In this document: positions 38,399 through 46,669 of the stretch, piece by piece | Position numbering within the stretch: position 1 is the first letter of the stretch | How the letters are laid out: every line of letters starts with the position of its first letter | Assembly: GCF_003797775.2 (NCBI RefSeq) | Contig: NZ_CP060725.1 | Coordinates: forward strand, 4,024,001 to 4,088,000 | Origin: Sphingopyxis sp. OPL5 | GTDB taxonomy: Bacteria > Pseudomonadota > Alphaproteobacteria > Sphingomonadales > Sphingomonadaceae | Length of the DNA: 64,000 nt | Direction: 5' to 3' | Program-made: the position numbers and the translations under genes | The notes under the pieces: generated by a model | What the model saw: the letters and a program-made list of their open reading frames with translations, nothing else | What the model was told of the DNA's origin: nothing | The model's database searches: none

Positions 38399-40240
38399 AT
38401 GATCCAATCCCTCCTCATCGCCAATCGCGGCGAGATCGCCTGCCGTATCATCCGCACCGCGCGCGAGATGGGCATTCGGACCGTCGCGGTCTATTCGGAC
38501 GCCGACGCGAAGGCGCTGCATGTGCGCGAGGCCGATGAGGCGGTGCATATCGGGCCGCCACCGGTACGCGAATCCTACCTCGTCGGCGAGAAGATCATCG
38601 CCGCCGCCAAAGCCACCGGCGCCGAGGCGATCCATCCGGGCTATGGCTTCCTGTCCGAAAACGCCGAGTTCGCGCAAGCTGTCGCCGATGCCGGGCTCGT
38701 GTGGGTCGGACCGAAACCTTCGTCGATCACCGCGATGGGCCTCAAGGACGCGGCCAAGAAGCTGATGGCCGAAGCCGGGGTGCCCGTGACCCCGGGCTAT
38801 ATGGGCGAAAATCAGGACCCAGCCTTCCTCGCTGAACAGGCCGGGCAAATCGGCTATCCGGTGCTCATCAAGGCGGTCGCCGGCGGCGGCGGCAAGGGGA
38901 TGCGCAAGGTCGACGCCGCAGGCGATTTCCTCGACGCACTCACCTCGTGCCAGCGCGAGGCCGCGGCGTCGTTCGGCAACGCCCATGTGCTGATCGAGAA
39001 ATATATCCTGACCCCGCGCCATATCGAGGTGCAGGTCTTCGGCGACACCCACGGCAACGTCGTCCATCTGTTCGAGCGCGACTGCTCGCTGCAGCGCCGT
39101 CATCAGAAGGTGATCGAGGAAGCCCCTGCCCCCGGCATGGACGACGCGACGCGCGCCGACCTCTGCGACGCCGCGGTGCGCGCGGCGAAGGCGGTCGACT
39201 ATGTCGGCGCCGGCACGATCGAGTTCATCGCCGACGCCTCGGAAGGCCTGCGCGCCGACCGCATCTGGTTCATGGAAATGAACACACGGCTGCAGGTCGA
39301 GCATCCGGTGACCGAGGAAATCACCGGCGTCGATCTGGTCGAATGGCAGCTGCGCGTCGCATCGGGTGAGCCGATTCCGCTGGCGCAGGACGACCTCGCG
39401 ATCAACGGCTGGGCGATGGAAGCGCGGCTTTATGCCGAGGATCCGAGCAAGGGCTTCCTGCCCTCGATCGGCACACTGGAGCTGTTCCAGCTTCCCGAGC
39501 ATAGCGGCCGCGTCGACACCGGCGTCTATGAAGGTGCCGAGGTCTCGCCCTTCTACGATCCGATGATCGCCAAGGTCATCGCCTGGGGCGAAGACCGCGA
39601 GGAAGCGCGCGAATTGCTGTCCGAGATGCTGGAGGACAGCGCGATCTGGCCAGTGAAGACCAATTCGGCCTTCCTGATCAACGCGCTCGACCACCCCGAC
39701 TTCGTCGCGGGCAGCGTCGATACCGGGCTGATCGGCCGCGACGGCGACAGCATGACCGCCGAGCCCGAGCCGTCGGCGCAGGCGCTGACCAACGCCGCGA
39801 TGGCGATGACGCCGCGTGTCCTGCAGGCGGGTTTCCGCCTCAACGCGCCCGATGTGCGCAGCGCGCCCTTCCTGCTCGACGGCAAGCGCGTCGAGGTGAT
39901 GCTCCACGGCCCCGGCGCCGAAGAACCCGCCCCCGCGATGCTCGTCGCCGAAGCGGGATCGGTGTGGCAGCTCACCCTCTGGCGCGCGGCGGGCGGCACA
40001 GGCGGGGCCGCAGGCGACGGCGCGATCCTGTCGCCGATGCCTGGCAAGATCATCGCGGTGGAGGTCGCCGCGGGCGACACGGTGACCAAGGGCCAGAAAC
40101 TGCTGACGCTCGAAGCGATGAAGATGGAGCACAGCCTGACCGCGCCCTTCGACGGGGTGGTCGCCGAACTCAATGCGGTGGCCGGCGCGCAAGTGCAGGT
40201 CGAAGCGCTGCTGGTGCGGATCGAGAAGGAAGAAGGCTGA
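38399..40240 (+). CDS. liuD: Methylcrotonyl-CoA carboxylase, biotin carboxylase/carrier (alpha) subunit
   Basis: 613 residues. Biotin carboxylase domain 1-445: [36 protein letters not shown], the Gly-rich ATP loop [33 protein letters not shown], and [22 protein letters not shown]. The C-terminal biotinyl domain has the modified lysine in [10 protein letters not shown], followed by [17 protein letters not shown]. It carboxylates its own biotin and hands CO2 to the beta subunit. ATG 38399. Stop overlaps the MaoC gene start by one base (TGATG). Confidence 0.94.
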   Translation: MIQSLLIANRGEIACRIIRTAREMGIRTVAVYSDADAKALHVREADEAVHIGPPPVRESYLVGEKIIAAAKATGAEAIHPGYGFLSENAEFAQAVADAGLVWVGPKPSSITAMGLKDAAKKLMAEAGVPVTPGYMGENQDPAFLAEQAGQIGYPVLIKAVAGGGGKGMRKVDAAGDFLDALTSCQREAAASFGNAHVLIEKYILTPRHIEVQVFGDTHGNVVHLFERDCSLQRRHQKVIEEAPAPGMDDATRADLCDAAVRAAKAVDYVGAGTIEFIADASEGLRADRIWFMEMNTRLQVEHPVTEEITGVDLVEWQLRVASGEPIPLAQDDLAINGWAMEARLYAEDPSKGFLPSIGTLELFQLPEHSGRVDTGVYEGAEVSPFYDPMIAKVIAWGEDREEARELLSEMLEDSAIWPVKTNSAFLINALDHPDFVAGSVDTGLIGRDGDSMTAEPEPSAQALTNAAMAMTPRVLQAGFRLNAPDVRSAPFLLDGKRVEVMLHGPGAEEPAPAMLVAEAGSVWQLTLWRAAGGTGGAAGDGAILSPMPGKIIAVEVAAGDTVTKGQKLLTLEAMKMEHSLTAPFDGVVAELNAVAGAQVQVEALLVRIEKEEG

Positions 40241-40689
40241 TGGCCGGCAAATATTTCGACGAATGGGCGATCGGCGATACGCTGGCGCATGACATCCGCC
40301 GCACGGTGACCGAGACCGACAATCTGCTGTTCACGGTGATGACGCACAATCCGCAGCCGCTGCACCTCGACGTCGAGGCGGCGAAGGCGTCGGAATTCGG
40401 CCAGATCCTCGTCAACGGCACCTTCACCTTCAGCTTGATGGTCGGGCTGTCGGTCGGCGATACGACGCTCGGCACGCTGGTCGCCAACCTCGGTTACGAC
40501 AAGCTCGTCATGCCCAAGCCGGTGTTCATCGGCGACACGCTTCGCGCCGAATCCGAAGTCGTTGGTCTCAAGGAGTCCAAATCGCGGCCGAATGCGGGTA
40601 TCGTGACCTTCCTGCACCGCGCGATCAACCAGCGCGACGAAATCGTCTGCCAGTGCGAACGCTCCGCGCTGATCAAGAAGAAGAACTGA
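40240..40689 (+). CDS. MaoC-family enoyl-CoA hydratase, mesaconyl-CoA hydratase-like
   Basis: 149-residue hot-dog fold protein. The hydratase motif is [11 protein letters not shown]: His42 is present, but the position of the catalytic Asp in R-specific hydratases such as PhaJ is Asn37. As I recall, mesaconyl-CoA hydratases also show Asn there, so this may be that subgroup. [23 protein letters not shown] and [15 protein letters not shown] follow. It starts within the liuD stop and precedes a CitE-like lyase, so its probable role is hydration of a branched or dicarboxylic enoyl-CoA in the leucine route. Confidence 0.85.
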   Translation: MAGKYFDEWAIGDTLAHDIRRTVTETDNLLFTVMTHNPQPLHLDVEAAKASEFGQILVNGTFTFSLMVGLSVGDTTLGTLVANLGYDKLVMPKPVFIGDTLRAESEVVGLKESKSRPNAGIVTFLHRAINQRDEIVCQCERSALIKKKN

Positions 40690-40694
40690 TTTTT

Positions 40695-40763
40695 CCGTTC
40701 GGTTCGAGCGAAGTCGAGAACCGTTTGCCCTTCGCGCGTCTCGACTTCGCTCGACACGAACGG
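40695..40763. repeat. Intergenic inverted repeat, family A (degenerate copy)
   Basis: Arms from 40695 and ending at 40763 carry CGAGCGAAGTCGAGA and TCTCGACTTCGCTCGA with several mismatches further out and CCGTTCG/CGAACGG ends. Same family as 2018-2097. It lies between the MaoC and CitE-like genes. Confidence 0.82.
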
Positions 40764-40776
40764 CATAGGTGATGGC

Positions 40777-41628
40777 ATGAGACTCCGCTCCCTCCTCTTC
40801 GTCCCCGGCGACCGGCCCGAACGCTTCGCCAAGGCCGCCGCCTCGGGCGCCGACGCGATCATCCTCGACCTCGAGGATTCGGTGTCGCTCGCGAACAAGG
40901 ATGTCGCCCGCCACGCGATCGCCGACTATTTGGCGGGCACCCGCGAGGTGATCACCTTGGTGCGCGTCAATCCGCTCGACGGCCATCTGACCGCCGCCGA
41001 CGTCGCCGCGATCATCGCCGCGCGCCCCGACGCGATCATGCTGCCCAAGGCCGAAGGCGCCCCCAGCATCCAGCAACTCGACACCATCATGCGCAGCGAG
41101 TCGGCAAGCGACGCGTCGCTACCAGCGATCCTGCCGATCGCCACCGAAACCCCCGCCGCCCTCTTCACCCTCGGCAGCTACCGCGAAATCAAGGATCGGC
41201 TCGTCGGACTGACCTGGGGCGCCGAGGACCTGCCCGCCGCGATCGGCGCCACAACGAGCCGCGAAGCCGACGGCAGCTATACCGCGCCCTATGACGTCGC
41301 CCGCGCCATGACGCTCTTTGCCGCGCACGCCGCGGGCACCGCCGCGATCGACACGGTCTTTCCCGCGATCAAGGACGAGGCCGGCCTCGCCGCCTATGCC
41401 GCCCGCGCGCGGCGCGACGGTTTCACCGGCATGATGGCGATCCATCCGTCGCAGGTCGGCCCGATCAACGCCGCCTTCACCCCCGCCGCCGACGAGGTCG
41501 CGCGGGCTCAGGCGATCGTCGATGCCTTTGCCGCCAACCCCGACGTCGGGGTGCTGCAGGTCGACGGCAAGATGGTCGACGCGCCGCACCTGAAACAGGC
41601 GCGGCATATCCTGTCGCTGGCGGACTAA
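40777..41628 (+). CDS. HpcH/HpaI (CitE-like) CoA-ester lyase
   Basis: 283-residue TIM-barrel lyase. RSLLFVPGDRPERFAKAAASGADAIILDLEDSV binds CoA and the metal-coordinating acid residues; VRVNPLDG, MLPKAEGAPSIQQLD, ATETPAALF, LTWGAEDLPAAIG and MMAIHPSQVGPIN complete the family pattern. Members cleave malyl-CoA, beta-methylmalyl-CoA, citramalyl-CoA or 3-hydroxy-3-methylglutaryl-like esters to acetyl-CoA plus an oxo-acid. It follows the MaoC hydratase across a repeat, so the two likely act in sequence. The exact ester is not decidable here. Confidence 0.88.
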   Translation: MRLRSLLFVPGDRPERFAKAAASGADAIILDLEDSVSLANKDVARHAIADYLAGTREVITLVRVNPLDGHLTAADVAAIIAARPDAIMLPKAEGAPSIQQLDTIMRSESASDASLPAILPIATETPAALFTLGSYREIKDRLVGLTWGAEDLPAAIGATTSREADGSYTAPYDVARAMTLFAAHAAGTAAIDTVFPAIKDEAGLAAYAARARRDGFTGMMAIHPSQVGPINAAFTPAADEVARAQAIVDAFAANPDVGVLQVDGKMVDAPHLKQARHILSLAD

Positions 41629-41654
41629 AGAACTTCGCACCCAATCTCCATTGG

Positions 41655-41721
41655 TGTCGAGCGAAGTCGAGACACCCTGAAGGCGGGGGTTTCCCAAGCG
41701 TGTCTCGACTTCGCTCGACAC
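41655..41721. repeat. Intergenic inverted repeat, family A
   Basis: Arms 41655-41676 and 41700-41721 are exact 22-bp reverse complements carrying GTCGAGCGAAGTCGAGAC. It lies between the convergent CitE-like and phospholipase D genes, 30 bases past the former's stop. Confidence 0.88.
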
Positions 41722-41731
41722 AAACGGGAAT

Positions 41732-43234
41732 TTAGGCCGGCTTTCGCCCGAACGGCCGGTGCCGCCTGATCCAGGCCTTGCCCTTGTGCCAGTTCTTGCG
41801 CATCCCGCGCTCGGGGATCGCATCGAACATCGCGTCGGGGCTTTCGGGGTCGAGCAGTTCATGCTCGGCGATATATTGGTCGAACGGCCCCGGTTTGGTC
41901 AGGTCGAGCAGTTCGAGCGTCCGCCCTTCGCTCCCGCGCAACGCCTCGATCGCCGCAACCAGCGACCCGCTGCCTTCGAACGCGCGGCCGACCTCGCTCG
42001 GCTCGACCCCCAGATGCTCGGCGATCAGCGACTCGCGCAGCCGGCGGATCGTCGGCTCAACCCCGGTGTTCGCCGCCAACGCGGCATCGATCGTCACATC
42101 GCATTCGCTGTCGAGCCCCATCGAGCGGTTGTTCATGTTCGCCGACCCGACACGGATCATCCGGTCGTCGACGATCGCGGTCTTGGCATGGACATAGATG
42201 GCCTCGCCCCCCTCGGTATGCGGGACATAGACGCGCAGCCGGTCGCCATGCTTCGCCTTCGCGATTTCGCGCACCAGCTGCACGCGCGCGGCGTCCATCG
42301 CCATCTGCTCCAGCCAGCCGTCAGCCTGCTTCGGCATCACCAGCACAAATTCGGGCGGATCGTCCTCGTTCAGCCGCTCGGCGATCGCGGCAGCGATCTT
42401 GGCGCTCGTGAAATATTGATTTTCGAAATAGATGAAGCGCTGCGCCGCCGCGATCATGTCGAGATAGAGCTGCTCGATCTCGCGGATTTCCTCATAGCCG
42501 TCATATTCGGCGCGGGTGCGCGAAATGGCGACATCGACCCCGAAGAAGTCGGCCTCGAGCGCTTCGGGCCAATTCTCCCCGTCGCCCTTCACCTCGCGCA
42601 ACGGCTTCTTGGTCGCGCGCTGCCACCGCTCGTTGCCCAGTTCGGCCAGCGCATTGCCGACCGGCCCGGCGAGGATCATCGTCGAATCATGCCAGGGCAT
42701 ATAGGATTTATCGTCGGGATCGGTGCGGCGCGGATCTTCGTCGGAGTGGTCGCGCGTATCCCAGCGGCGCGCGGCGACGTCGATGCCGCCGCATACCGCC
42801 AGATGGTCGTCGAACACCGCGACCTTCTGGTGATGGCTACACCCGAACGGGTGCGCGCTGTCCATGCGAAAGCTGATCGAGCGCGTCAGTTTCCAGCGCG
42901 CGATCATCGTCACGATGGCGGGCGACAGATATTGCTTCAGTCCGCCGAAATTCCATCGCAGGATGTCGATGTCGCGATCGGGGGCATCATGCGCCAGCCG
43001 CAGCAGATAGTGGCCGAGCGCCTCGCCCTCGCCCTTCTCGTCGGGGCATAGGGCGATGCGCGGATCGAAGTCCCAGCCGATCAGCAGGATGCGTTCCTTC
43101 GCACCCGCCATCAACTCTTTGAGCAGCGCATAATAATCGGCGGCATCGACGATCATCCGCGCCTTGTCGGCGCGTTCGATCCGCCAGCAATTGCGGCCTT
43201 CGACAACGATCGGGGAAAGCGCGCCCTCGCTCAT
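41732..43234 (-). CDS. Phospholipase D-like phosphatidyltransferase/phosphodiesterase
   Basis: 500 residues with two HKD motifs: HHQKVAVFDDHLAVCGGID (about 140-160) and HAKTAIVDDRMIRVGSANMNNRSMG (about 340-365). RWDTRDHSDEDPRR and PWHDSTMILAGPVGNAL between them, and FENQYFTSAKIAAAIAERL, fit the eukaryote-like PLD group found in alphaproteobacteria, instead of cardiolipin synthases. No signal peptide or membrane helix is seen, so it is probably cytosolic or peripheral. ATG 43234 is preferred over one seven codons earlier. It lies alone on its strand. Confidence 0.9.
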   Translation of the reverse strand: MSEGALSPIVVEGRNCWRIERADKARMIVDAADYYALLKELMAGAKERILLIGWDFDPRIALCPDEKGEGEALGHYLLRLAHDAPDRDIDILRWNFGGLKQYLSPAIVTMIARWKLTRSISFRMDSAHPFGCSHHQKVAVFDDHLAVCGGIDVAARRWDTRDHSDEDPRRTDPDDKSYMPWHDSTMILAGPVGNALAELGNERWQRATKKPLREVKGDGENWPEALEADFFGVDVAISRTRAEYDGYEEIREIEQLYLDMIAAAQRFIYFENQYFTSAKIAAAIAERLNEDDPPEFVLVMPKQADGWLEQMAMDAARVQLVREIAKAKHGDRLRVYVPHTEGGEAIYVHAKTAIVDDRMIRVGSANMNNRSMGLDSECDVTIDAALAANTGVEPTIRRLRESLIAEHLGVEPSEVGRAFEGSGSLVAAIEALRGSEGRTLELLDLTKPGPFDQYIAEHELLDPESPDAMFDAIPERGMRKNWHKGKAWIRRHRPFGRKPA

Positions 43235-43288
43235 GGTCGCTGAGACGCACCGCAACCACTTTGGTTGCCCCGACCTGCAAAGACGCCA

Positions 43289-45091
43289 TCAAGCAGCGTG
43301 GAACTGCTCCGGCGTCAGCGCCATCATCGCCTCGCTGCCCGCCTCGATCTTGCGGCGCAGCGCGCCCGCGTCGGGCATGAAGCGTTCGGCGAAGTGACGC
43401 GCGGTGACCAGCTTGGCCTCCATGAACGCCTTGTCGCCGCGACCCTCGACCAGCGCCTTTTGCGCTGCTTCGGCCATCATCAGCCACATCGACCCGAGCG
43501 CGACGATACCCATGATGTGCATATAATGATGCGCGCCGGCGCCGACATTGTTCGGGTTGGCCATGCCGTTCGCCATGAACCACATCGTCGCGGCCTTGAG
43601 CTCGCCATTGGCCTTTTCAAGGCGTTCCGCGAAATCGGCGAGCTCGGGCACGTCCTTCGCCCGCGCGCATTCGCCGTCGACCACCGCGAACAGCGCCTGC
43701 ACCGCACGCCCGCCGTTCTGCGCCAGCTTGCGCCCGACAAGGTCCATCGCCTGCACCCCGTTGGCGCCTTCGTAGATCATCGTGATGCGGGCATCGCGGA
43801 CATATTGCGACATGCCCGTTTCCTCGATGTAGCCGTGCCCGCCGAACACCTGCTGCGCGTTGGTCGCGACCTCATAGCCCTTGTCGGTGCCATAGCCCTT
43901 GATCACGGGGGTGAGCAGGCTGACGAGGTCGTCGGCCTGCTGGCGTTCCTCCTCGGTCTCGGCGACATGCGCCAGATCGACCTGCAGCGCACCCCACAGG
44001 CACAGCGCCCGCAGCCCCTCGACCGTCGCCTTGCCGTCCATCAGCATGCGGCGCACGTCGGGGTGGACGAACAGCGGATCGGCCTTTTCCTGCGGGTCCT
44101 GCGGGCCGGTAAGCGCGCGGCCCTGGCGACGGTCCTGCGCATATTGCACCGCGTTCTGGAACGCGATTTCGGCCTGCCCCAGCCCCTGGATGCCGACGCC
44201 CAGCCGCGCGGCGTTCATCATCACGAACATCGCGGCGAGCCCCTTATTCTCCTCGCCGACCATCCAGCCAGTCGCGCCGTCGTAGTTCATCACGCAGGTC
44301 GAATTGGCGTGGATGCCCATCTTGTGCTCGATCGACCCGCACAGCAGCTGGTTATGATCGCCGAGCGAGCCGTCTTCGTTCACCAGATATTTGGGCACGA
44401 TGAACAGCGAAATGCCCTTGACGCTGTCGGGCGCATCGGGGGTCTTCGCCAGCACAAGGTGGATGATATTGTCGGTCAGGTCATGTTCGCCCGACGAGAT
44501 GAAGATCTTGGTGCCGGTGATCGCATGGCTGCCGTCGCCATTGGGCACCGCGCGGGTGCGGATCAGGCCGAGGTCGGTGCCGCAGTGCGGTTCGGTCAGG
44601 TTCATCGTCCCGCCCCACTCGCCGGAAATCATCTTGGGGACATAGATGGCCTTCTGCTCGTCCGATCCCTTGACGAGGATCGCGGCGACCGCGGCCTGGG
44701 TCAGACCGGGGTACATGGCGAACGCCTGATTGGCCGCCATGCGATATTCCTCGACCGGGAAACCGACGACGTGCGGCAGGCCCTGTCCGCCGAACTCTTC
44801 GGGCTGGGTCAGCAGCGTCCAGCCGGCGTCGCAATAGGCCTTATACGCCTCCTTGAAACCCGCCGGGGTGGTGACGCTGCCGTCTTCGTGGCGCGTACAA
44901 CCTTCGAGGTCGCCCGACAGGTTGATCGGGAACAGCACTTCTTCGCAGAACTTGCCCGCCTCGGTCAGCACCGCCTCGACCATGTCGGGGCTCGCATTGG
45001 CGAAGCCCGGCAAATTGGCGTAGCGCTCGATCCCGAGCACTTCGTTGATCAGGAACAGCGTGTCTTGGACGGGGGCGCGATAGACGGGCAT
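43289..45091 (-). CDS. Long acyl-CoA dehydrogenase (DmdC/FadE-like)
   Basis: 600 residues, longer than the 380-390 of classical acyl-CoA dehydrogenases because of an N-terminal helical cap (TLFLINEVLGIERYANLPG) and a C-terminal DUF-type extension (ending MMALTPEQFHAA). Core motifs: MNLTEPHCGTDLGLIRTRA, FISSGEHDLTDNIIHLVLAK, GSIEHKMGIHANSTCVMNYDGATGW and the catalytic region MIYEGANGVQAMDLVGRK. Relatives act on long acyl-CoAs or 3-methylmercaptopropionyl-CoA (DmdC). The MerR regulator gene lies 66 bases upstream on the same strand, so the two probably form an operon. Confidence 0.92.
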   Translation of the reverse strand: MPVYRAPVQDTLFLINEVLGIERYANLPGFANASPDMVEAVLTEAGKFCEEVLFPINLSGDLEGCTRHEDGSVTTPAGFKEAYKAYCDAGWTLLTQPEEFGGQGLPHVVGFPVEEYRMAANQAFAMYPGLTQAAVAAILVKGSDEQKAIYVPKMISGEWGGTMNLTEPHCGTDLGLIRTRAVPNGDGSHAITGTKIFISSGEHDLTDNIIHLVLAKTPDAPDSVKGISLFIVPKYLVNEDGSLGDHNQLLCGSIEHKMGIHANSTCVMNYDGATGWMVGEENKGLAAMFVMMNAARLGVGIQGLGQAEIAFQNAVQYAQDRRQGRALTGPQDPQEKADPLFVHPDVRRMLMDGKATVEGLRALCLWGALQVDLAHVAETEEERQQADDLVSLLTPVIKGYGTDKGYEVATNAQQVFGGHGYIEETGMSQYVRDARITMIYEGANGVQAMDLVGRKLAQNGGRAVQALFAVVDGECARAKDVPELADFAERLEKANGELKAATMWFMANGMANPNNVGAGAHHYMHIMGIVALGSMWLMMAEAAQKALVEGRGDKAFMEAKLVTARHFAERFMPDAGALRRKIEAGSEAMMALTPEQFHAA

Positions 45092-45157
45092 GCGAAATCT
45101 CTCTGCAAAACAGGGGTTGGTATCATGTCTTGCCCGGGGAGGCTGGATTGTCGAGCG

Positions 45158-45589
45158 TCAGTTCGCCTTTTGGCGCGCGTCGACCTTTTTCACCATGTCG
45201 ATGAAGCGTGACAGTTCATCGACGGCGCTGTCGATGTCGTCCCGCTGGCTGCGGAGCAACGCGATGCGCTCCTGGCATTTTTCGATCGTCACCTGGCGCT
45301 GGGTCTTGCGGTCGTCGCCGACGTCGTAAAGGTCGATCATCTCGCGAATATCGGCGAGGCTGAAACCGGTGCGCTTGGCGCGCAGGATCCAGGCAAGCCG
45401 CGCCCGGTCGCGCTTCGAATAGATGCGCGACAACCCCTTGCGCGACGGGCTGATCAGCCCCTCATCCTCATAGAAGCGCAGCGCACGCGCGGTGACGCTG
45501 AACTCCGACGACAGGTCGGTGATGCTGAACTGTTCGCGGCCGAGGTGATCGGGCGTATCGATGTGGGCGTGGCCGTAATCGTCGGTCAT
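45158..45589 (-). CDS. MerR-family transcriptional regulator (LiuR-like)
   Basis: 143 residues. The winged helix-turn-helix is at about 20-90 (FSITDLSSEFSVTARALRFYEDEGLISPSRKGLSRIYSKRDRARL), then a coiled-coil dimer helix (ERIALLRSQRDDIDSAVDELSRFIDMVKK). It lacks metal-binding cysteines, as in LiuR-type MerR proteins that control branched-chain and fatty acid catabolism. This, with the acyl-CoA dehydrogenase downstream, suggests it senses an acyl-CoA or related compound. A palindromic operator lies inside its own promoter. Start ATG 45589 is within one base of the predicted transcription start. Confidence 0.88.
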   Translation of the reverse strand: MTDDYGHAHIDTPDHLGREQFSITDLSSEFSVTARALRFYEDEGLISPSRKGLSRIYSKRDRARLAWILRAKRTGFSLADIREMIDLYDVGDDRKTQRQVTIEKCQERIALLRSQRDDIDSAVDELSRFIDMVKKVDARQKAN

Positions 45590-45595
45590 CGGAGG

Positions 45596-45624
45596 AGAAT
45601 AGTTTCCGTTGACGTGAACGTCAA
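45596..45624 (-). promoter_or_regulatory. Promoter with embedded palindromic operator of the MerR regulator
   Basis: On the minus strand, -35 TTGACG (45624-45619) and -10 TATTCT (45601-45596) are separated by exactly 17 bases. The 16-base inverted repeat TTGACGTGAACGTCAA (plus strand 45609-45624; 7-base arms, 2-base centre) covers the -35 and much of the spacer, the usual place for a MerR-type site. Transcription should start near 45589-45590, at the ATG, so the message may be leaderless. Confidence 0.72.
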
Positions 45625-45653
45625 GGCTGGCGGAGCGGAAGGAAACCGGTGGA

Positions 45654-46184
45654 TCAGGCGCCGCACGGCATGATCATATTGCCGCGCTTGTCCTTCATCT
45701 GCAAGCGCCTTGCATCGCCCTCCGCCCAGCTCGCACGCGGCAGACGCAGACCCGACAACGACGCGCGTTCGGGGCAGAGCTTGTCGCACTGCGACGGCAG
45801 CCCGCCGGGCAGTTGCAGCTCATCCTCTTCCTCGCGAACCAAAGCGCTGCAGCCCTCGGCGCCGGCGAAATCGAGCCGCCAGCCTTCGCCGTCGCGAATG
45901 ATGCGTCCGCTCGCCTCGCACGACAGGCCCGGGCCGAAGGCGGCGGTGACGGCGAAGCGCCAGCGGTCGGCGCCGTCGGGGACGACGCACATCGCGTCGC
46001 GGCCCAGATCGTGGCGCCGTTCGAACACGCCGGTCAGGTCGGTCGCCTCGGGCCGGACGATCCCGCGTTCGCGCGCCGCGATCTCGAGCGGATTGCCGCT
46101 ATCGGCGCGCTCGGCGGCCTCGGGCGCGGGCCGCCCGCAGGCCGCGAGCAGCAGCAACAGCGCGCAGCCGAACTTACGCATCAT
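45654..46184 (-). CDS. Lipoprotein of unknown function
   Basis: 176 residues. The signal [15 protein letters not shown] ends in a lipobox (LAAC). The mature domain has conserved-looking cysteines ([40 protein letters not shown]) and [25 protein letters not shown], a pattern of small sphingomonad envelope proteins I cannot name. The start overlaps the hisI stop by 8 or 11 bases (ATG 46181 or 46184), so it is probably translated after hisI on the same message. Confidence 0.75.
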   Translation of the reverse strand: MMRKFGCALLLLLAACGRPAPEAAERADSGNPLEIAARERGIVRPEATDLTGVFERRHDLGRDAMCVVPDGADRWRFAVTAAFGPGLSCEASGRIIRDGEGWRLDFAGAEGCSALVREEEDELQLPGGLPSQCDKLCPERASLSGLRLPRASWAEGDARRLQMKDKRGNMIMPCGA

Positions 46185-46548
46185 CGTCGAGGAAGGTCAG
46201 CCGGCCATCGCTCTCGACGCGGCGATAGAAGCAGGATCGCCGCCCGGTGTGACAGGCCGGCCCCGCGGGGGTGACGCGGAGCAACAGCGCGTCCTGATCG
46301 CAATCGACGCGCATTTCGACCATCGCCAGCCCGTTGCCCGAGGTTTCTCCCTTACGCCACAAGGCCTTACGTGACCGCGACCAGAAATGCGCCTGCCCCG
46401 TCTCCTGCGTCAGCCGGATCGCGGCATCGTTCATATGCGCCACCATCAGCAAAATCCCGCTGTCCGCATCGGTGACGATCGCCGTCACCAGTCCGGCGGA
46501 ATCAAAACGCGGGTCGAAGCGGTCGGTGGCATCACGGATATCGGTCAT
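46174..46548 (-). CDS. hisI: Phosphoribosyl-AMP cyclohydrolase
   Basis: 124-residue enzyme of the third step of histidine synthesis. [53 protein letters not shown], and the metal-binding [12 protein letters not shown] and [14 protein letters not shown] (Asp and three Cys) are all present. There is no HisE domain, so the pyrophosphohydrolase is elsewhere. ATG 46548 is preferred to one ten codons earlier because homology begins at [11 protein letters not shown]. Divergent from purF. Confidence 0.94.
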   Translation of the reverse strand: MTDIRDATDRFDPRFDSAGLVTAIVTDADSGILLMVAHMNDAAIRLTQETGQAHFWSRSRKALWRKGETSGNGLAMVEMRVDCDQDALLLRVTPAGPACHTGRRSCFYRRVESDGRLTFLDDDA

Positions 46549-46669
46549 GACAGGCGCTTTAGAGCAGGACAAATGCAACTGTCACGCAAGAGTCCAAATT
46601 GGGGGGGCGACAATTGCGATTCCCCTCCCTATATGCGCCGCAGTCACTGCCCCGCACAGCTGGACAAAA

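Noticed and set aside
41732..43234. Phospholipase D as part of an anti-phage system
   Set aside because: Neighbours are metabolic genes and the protein matches resident alphaproteobacterial PLD; no helicase or nuclease partner.
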